A stretch of 64,000 nt of DNA from Locusta migratoria (Eukaryota > Arthropoda > Insecta > Orthoptera > Acrididae), in the NCBI GenBank assembly GCA_026315105.1, contig CM048750.1, positions 402,910,502-402,974,501 of the forward strand. The letters are read 5' to 3'. Shown in pieces: positions 62,820-64,000 of this stretch (positions within the stretch are counted from its first letter, which is position 1; each line of letters starts with the position of its first letter). The notes under the pieces are model-generated. The model was not told the origin of the DNA and did no database searches. It saw only the letters and a list, made by a program, of their open reading frames with translations. A program made the position numbers and the translations under genes.

Positions 62820-63890
62820 TTTCAGTGGTGCAGAACGCCCATTGCCCTGCAACTGGAAGGCGATACAAAGGCAGAATAGAAACTGCCTACACTACACTTG
62901 TGCATCCTATATTGGAATACTGCTGCGCATTGTGGGAACCACACCAGGCGGGACTGATGGACGATTTAGAGGAAGTTGACAGAAGGAGAGTTCGTTTTGT
63001 AGGGGAGAGAGCATCACGGAATGATGCACGAGGTGGGAATGATGCACGAGGTGGGAATGATGCACGAGCTGGGGTGGAAATCGTTACAAGAAAGGCGTTC
63101 GTTATTCCTTGCAGCGAGATCTACGAGGCGCGTCCAGAAACTAAGCTCCGTTTGGTAATAAAATGAAATTGTACCCAGATACAGAAGAAATCTTTACTGC
63201 ACAAAATTCTACAACTCTTAAATTACTTTTCCACATGACTGCCGAAATTTTGTAGGCACTTGTCATAGCGTGCCACAAGTTTTTGCATGCATCCTTCTCA
63301 GAAGGTTGCCGCCTGTGTATTCAACCATGTGGTAACAGCTCTTTACCATCGTTGAAGTGTTGACCACCGAGGACAGATTTTAGGTGTAAGAAAAGATGAA
63401 AGTCGCTAGGAGAGAGGTCCGAGCTGTATGGAGGATGATCAAACAGGTCCCATTGAAATTTCCGTAAGAATGTCGATGTGTGAGGTCAGGCATTATCGTG
63501 AAAAAAAATAAAAATAAAAAAATAAACAGTAATCCTTTTCTTACTCCTAAAATCTGTCCTTGGTGGACAACACTTCAACGATGATGACGAACTGAAAGAA
63601 CATGTTACCACATGGTTGAATACACAGGCGGAAACATTCTATGAAAAAGGCACACAAAACCTTGTGCCATGCTATGACAATTGCCTACAAAATTTCGGAA
63701 GCTATGGAGAAAAGTAGTTTAACAGTTGTAGATTTTTGTACAATCAATATTTATCTGTATCTGTACCCGTTCGTTTTATATAACCAAACGGAACTTACTT
63801 TCTGGACGCGCCTGGTATTTCCGATATTTCGCACTCCCTACATAGGAAGACACGATCATCATAACAAAATCAGAGAAATGAGATGGAGAA
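62820..63890 (+). pseudogene. J2-like LINE fragment, split by a mariner relic
   Basis: The plus strand reads RIETAYTTLVHPILEYCCAL and WEPHQAGLMDDLEEV, then RRRVRFVGERASRND (62860-63060), and resumes at 63818 with PYIGRHDHHNKIREMR. An 18-bp unit, AATGATGCACGAGGTGGG, is present about three times at 63019-63073, expanding the protein. A mariner-derived element at 63124 splits it. Confidence 0.8.
63124..63815. mobile_element. Palindromic mariner relic
   Basis: Flanked by TA (63122-63123, 63816-63817) with inverted ends GAGGCGCGTCCAGAAACTAA and the complement of CAGGCGCGTCCAGAAAGTAA. The left half, on the minus strand, encodes a mariner transposase C-terminus (HPPYSSDLSPSDFHLFLHLK, including the third catalytic Asp). 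The right half encodes the same C-terminal end on the plus strand (TWLNTQAETFYEKGTQNLVP, then CYDNCLQNFGSY). The two meet near an A-rich centre at about 63500. Confidence 0.85.
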
Positions 63891-64000
63891 AACTAAGAAA
63901 TGTGTCTGCACAGACTCACTTCTGCTATCTATCGGAAATAGACCTCTCAGTTCTCTGTTGGCTTTGACAACAGAACGAAGCGTTTCTTCCTGTCTGGGCG

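Overview
The window looks like repeat-dense nuclear DNA from a large insect genome. I recognise no intact host gene, spliced exon chain, rRNA or CRISPR array. Animal non-LTR retrotransposons, Penelope-like elements (PLEs) with GIY-YIG domains, mariner, pogo, Harbinger, piggyBac and hAT relics, and many tRNA-headed SINEs ending in ACAAACATTTGAAC all point to an arthropod. The SINE style and low gene density suggest a polyneopteran, probably an orthopteran (grasshopper, locust or cricket kind). That placement is inference from remembered repeat families.

Layout. 1-2.6 kb: a PLE tail, a jockey-like LINE ('J1') with a TCTAA tail and a decayed mariner. 2.7-7.6 kb: a Harbinger element with TAA duplication, a terminal-inverted-repeat (TIR) element carrying a small conserved ORF, and a pogo-like element. 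7.6-12.4 kb: a second jockey/CR1-like LINE ('J2') split by an RTE-like LINE, then a SINE. 12.4-17.9 kb: mostly unrecognised. 17.9-21.8 kb: PLE remnants, nested SINEs and a mariner with long TIRs. 21.8-24.5 kb: minus-strand J2 with three insertions. 24.9-27.2 kb: hAT relic holding an LTR-like insertion. 27.7-30.1 kb: J2 fragment and a TTCGCGAAC-rich repeat. 30.4-31.85 kb: one foldback nested in another. 32-34 kb: SINEs. 34.7-36.7 kb: RTE copy interrupted by a piggyBac relic at TTAA. 36.7-44.6 kb: mostly unrecognised, with J2 pieces, a second hAT relic and a hammerhead-like motif. 44.6-49.3 kb: RTE, SINE, J2 and RNase-H LINE fragments. 49.4-52.6 kb: an apparently full-length RTE with one open 1,019-codon frame and perfect 11-bp target duplications. 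52.6-60.3 kb: mostly unrecognised, with a palindromic second copy of the small-ORF element at 54.6 kb. 60.3-64 kb: J2 copies and a palindromic mariner relic.

How it works together. The window is a record of layered insertions, many datable relative to each other by target-site duplications. The RTE at 49.4 kb is the only element here that looks able to encode its own mobilisation; SINEs and deleted DNA elements would depend on enzymes made elsewhere. Two features seem least explained. One is a small protein conserved between two copies of a TIR element, with substitutions concentrated at third codon positions. The other is a set of seven hammerhead-ribozyme-like motifs: one lies just after a PLE coding region and four lie in the arms of the nested foldbacks. 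All identifications come from reading sequence and remembered family motifs; no search was run.
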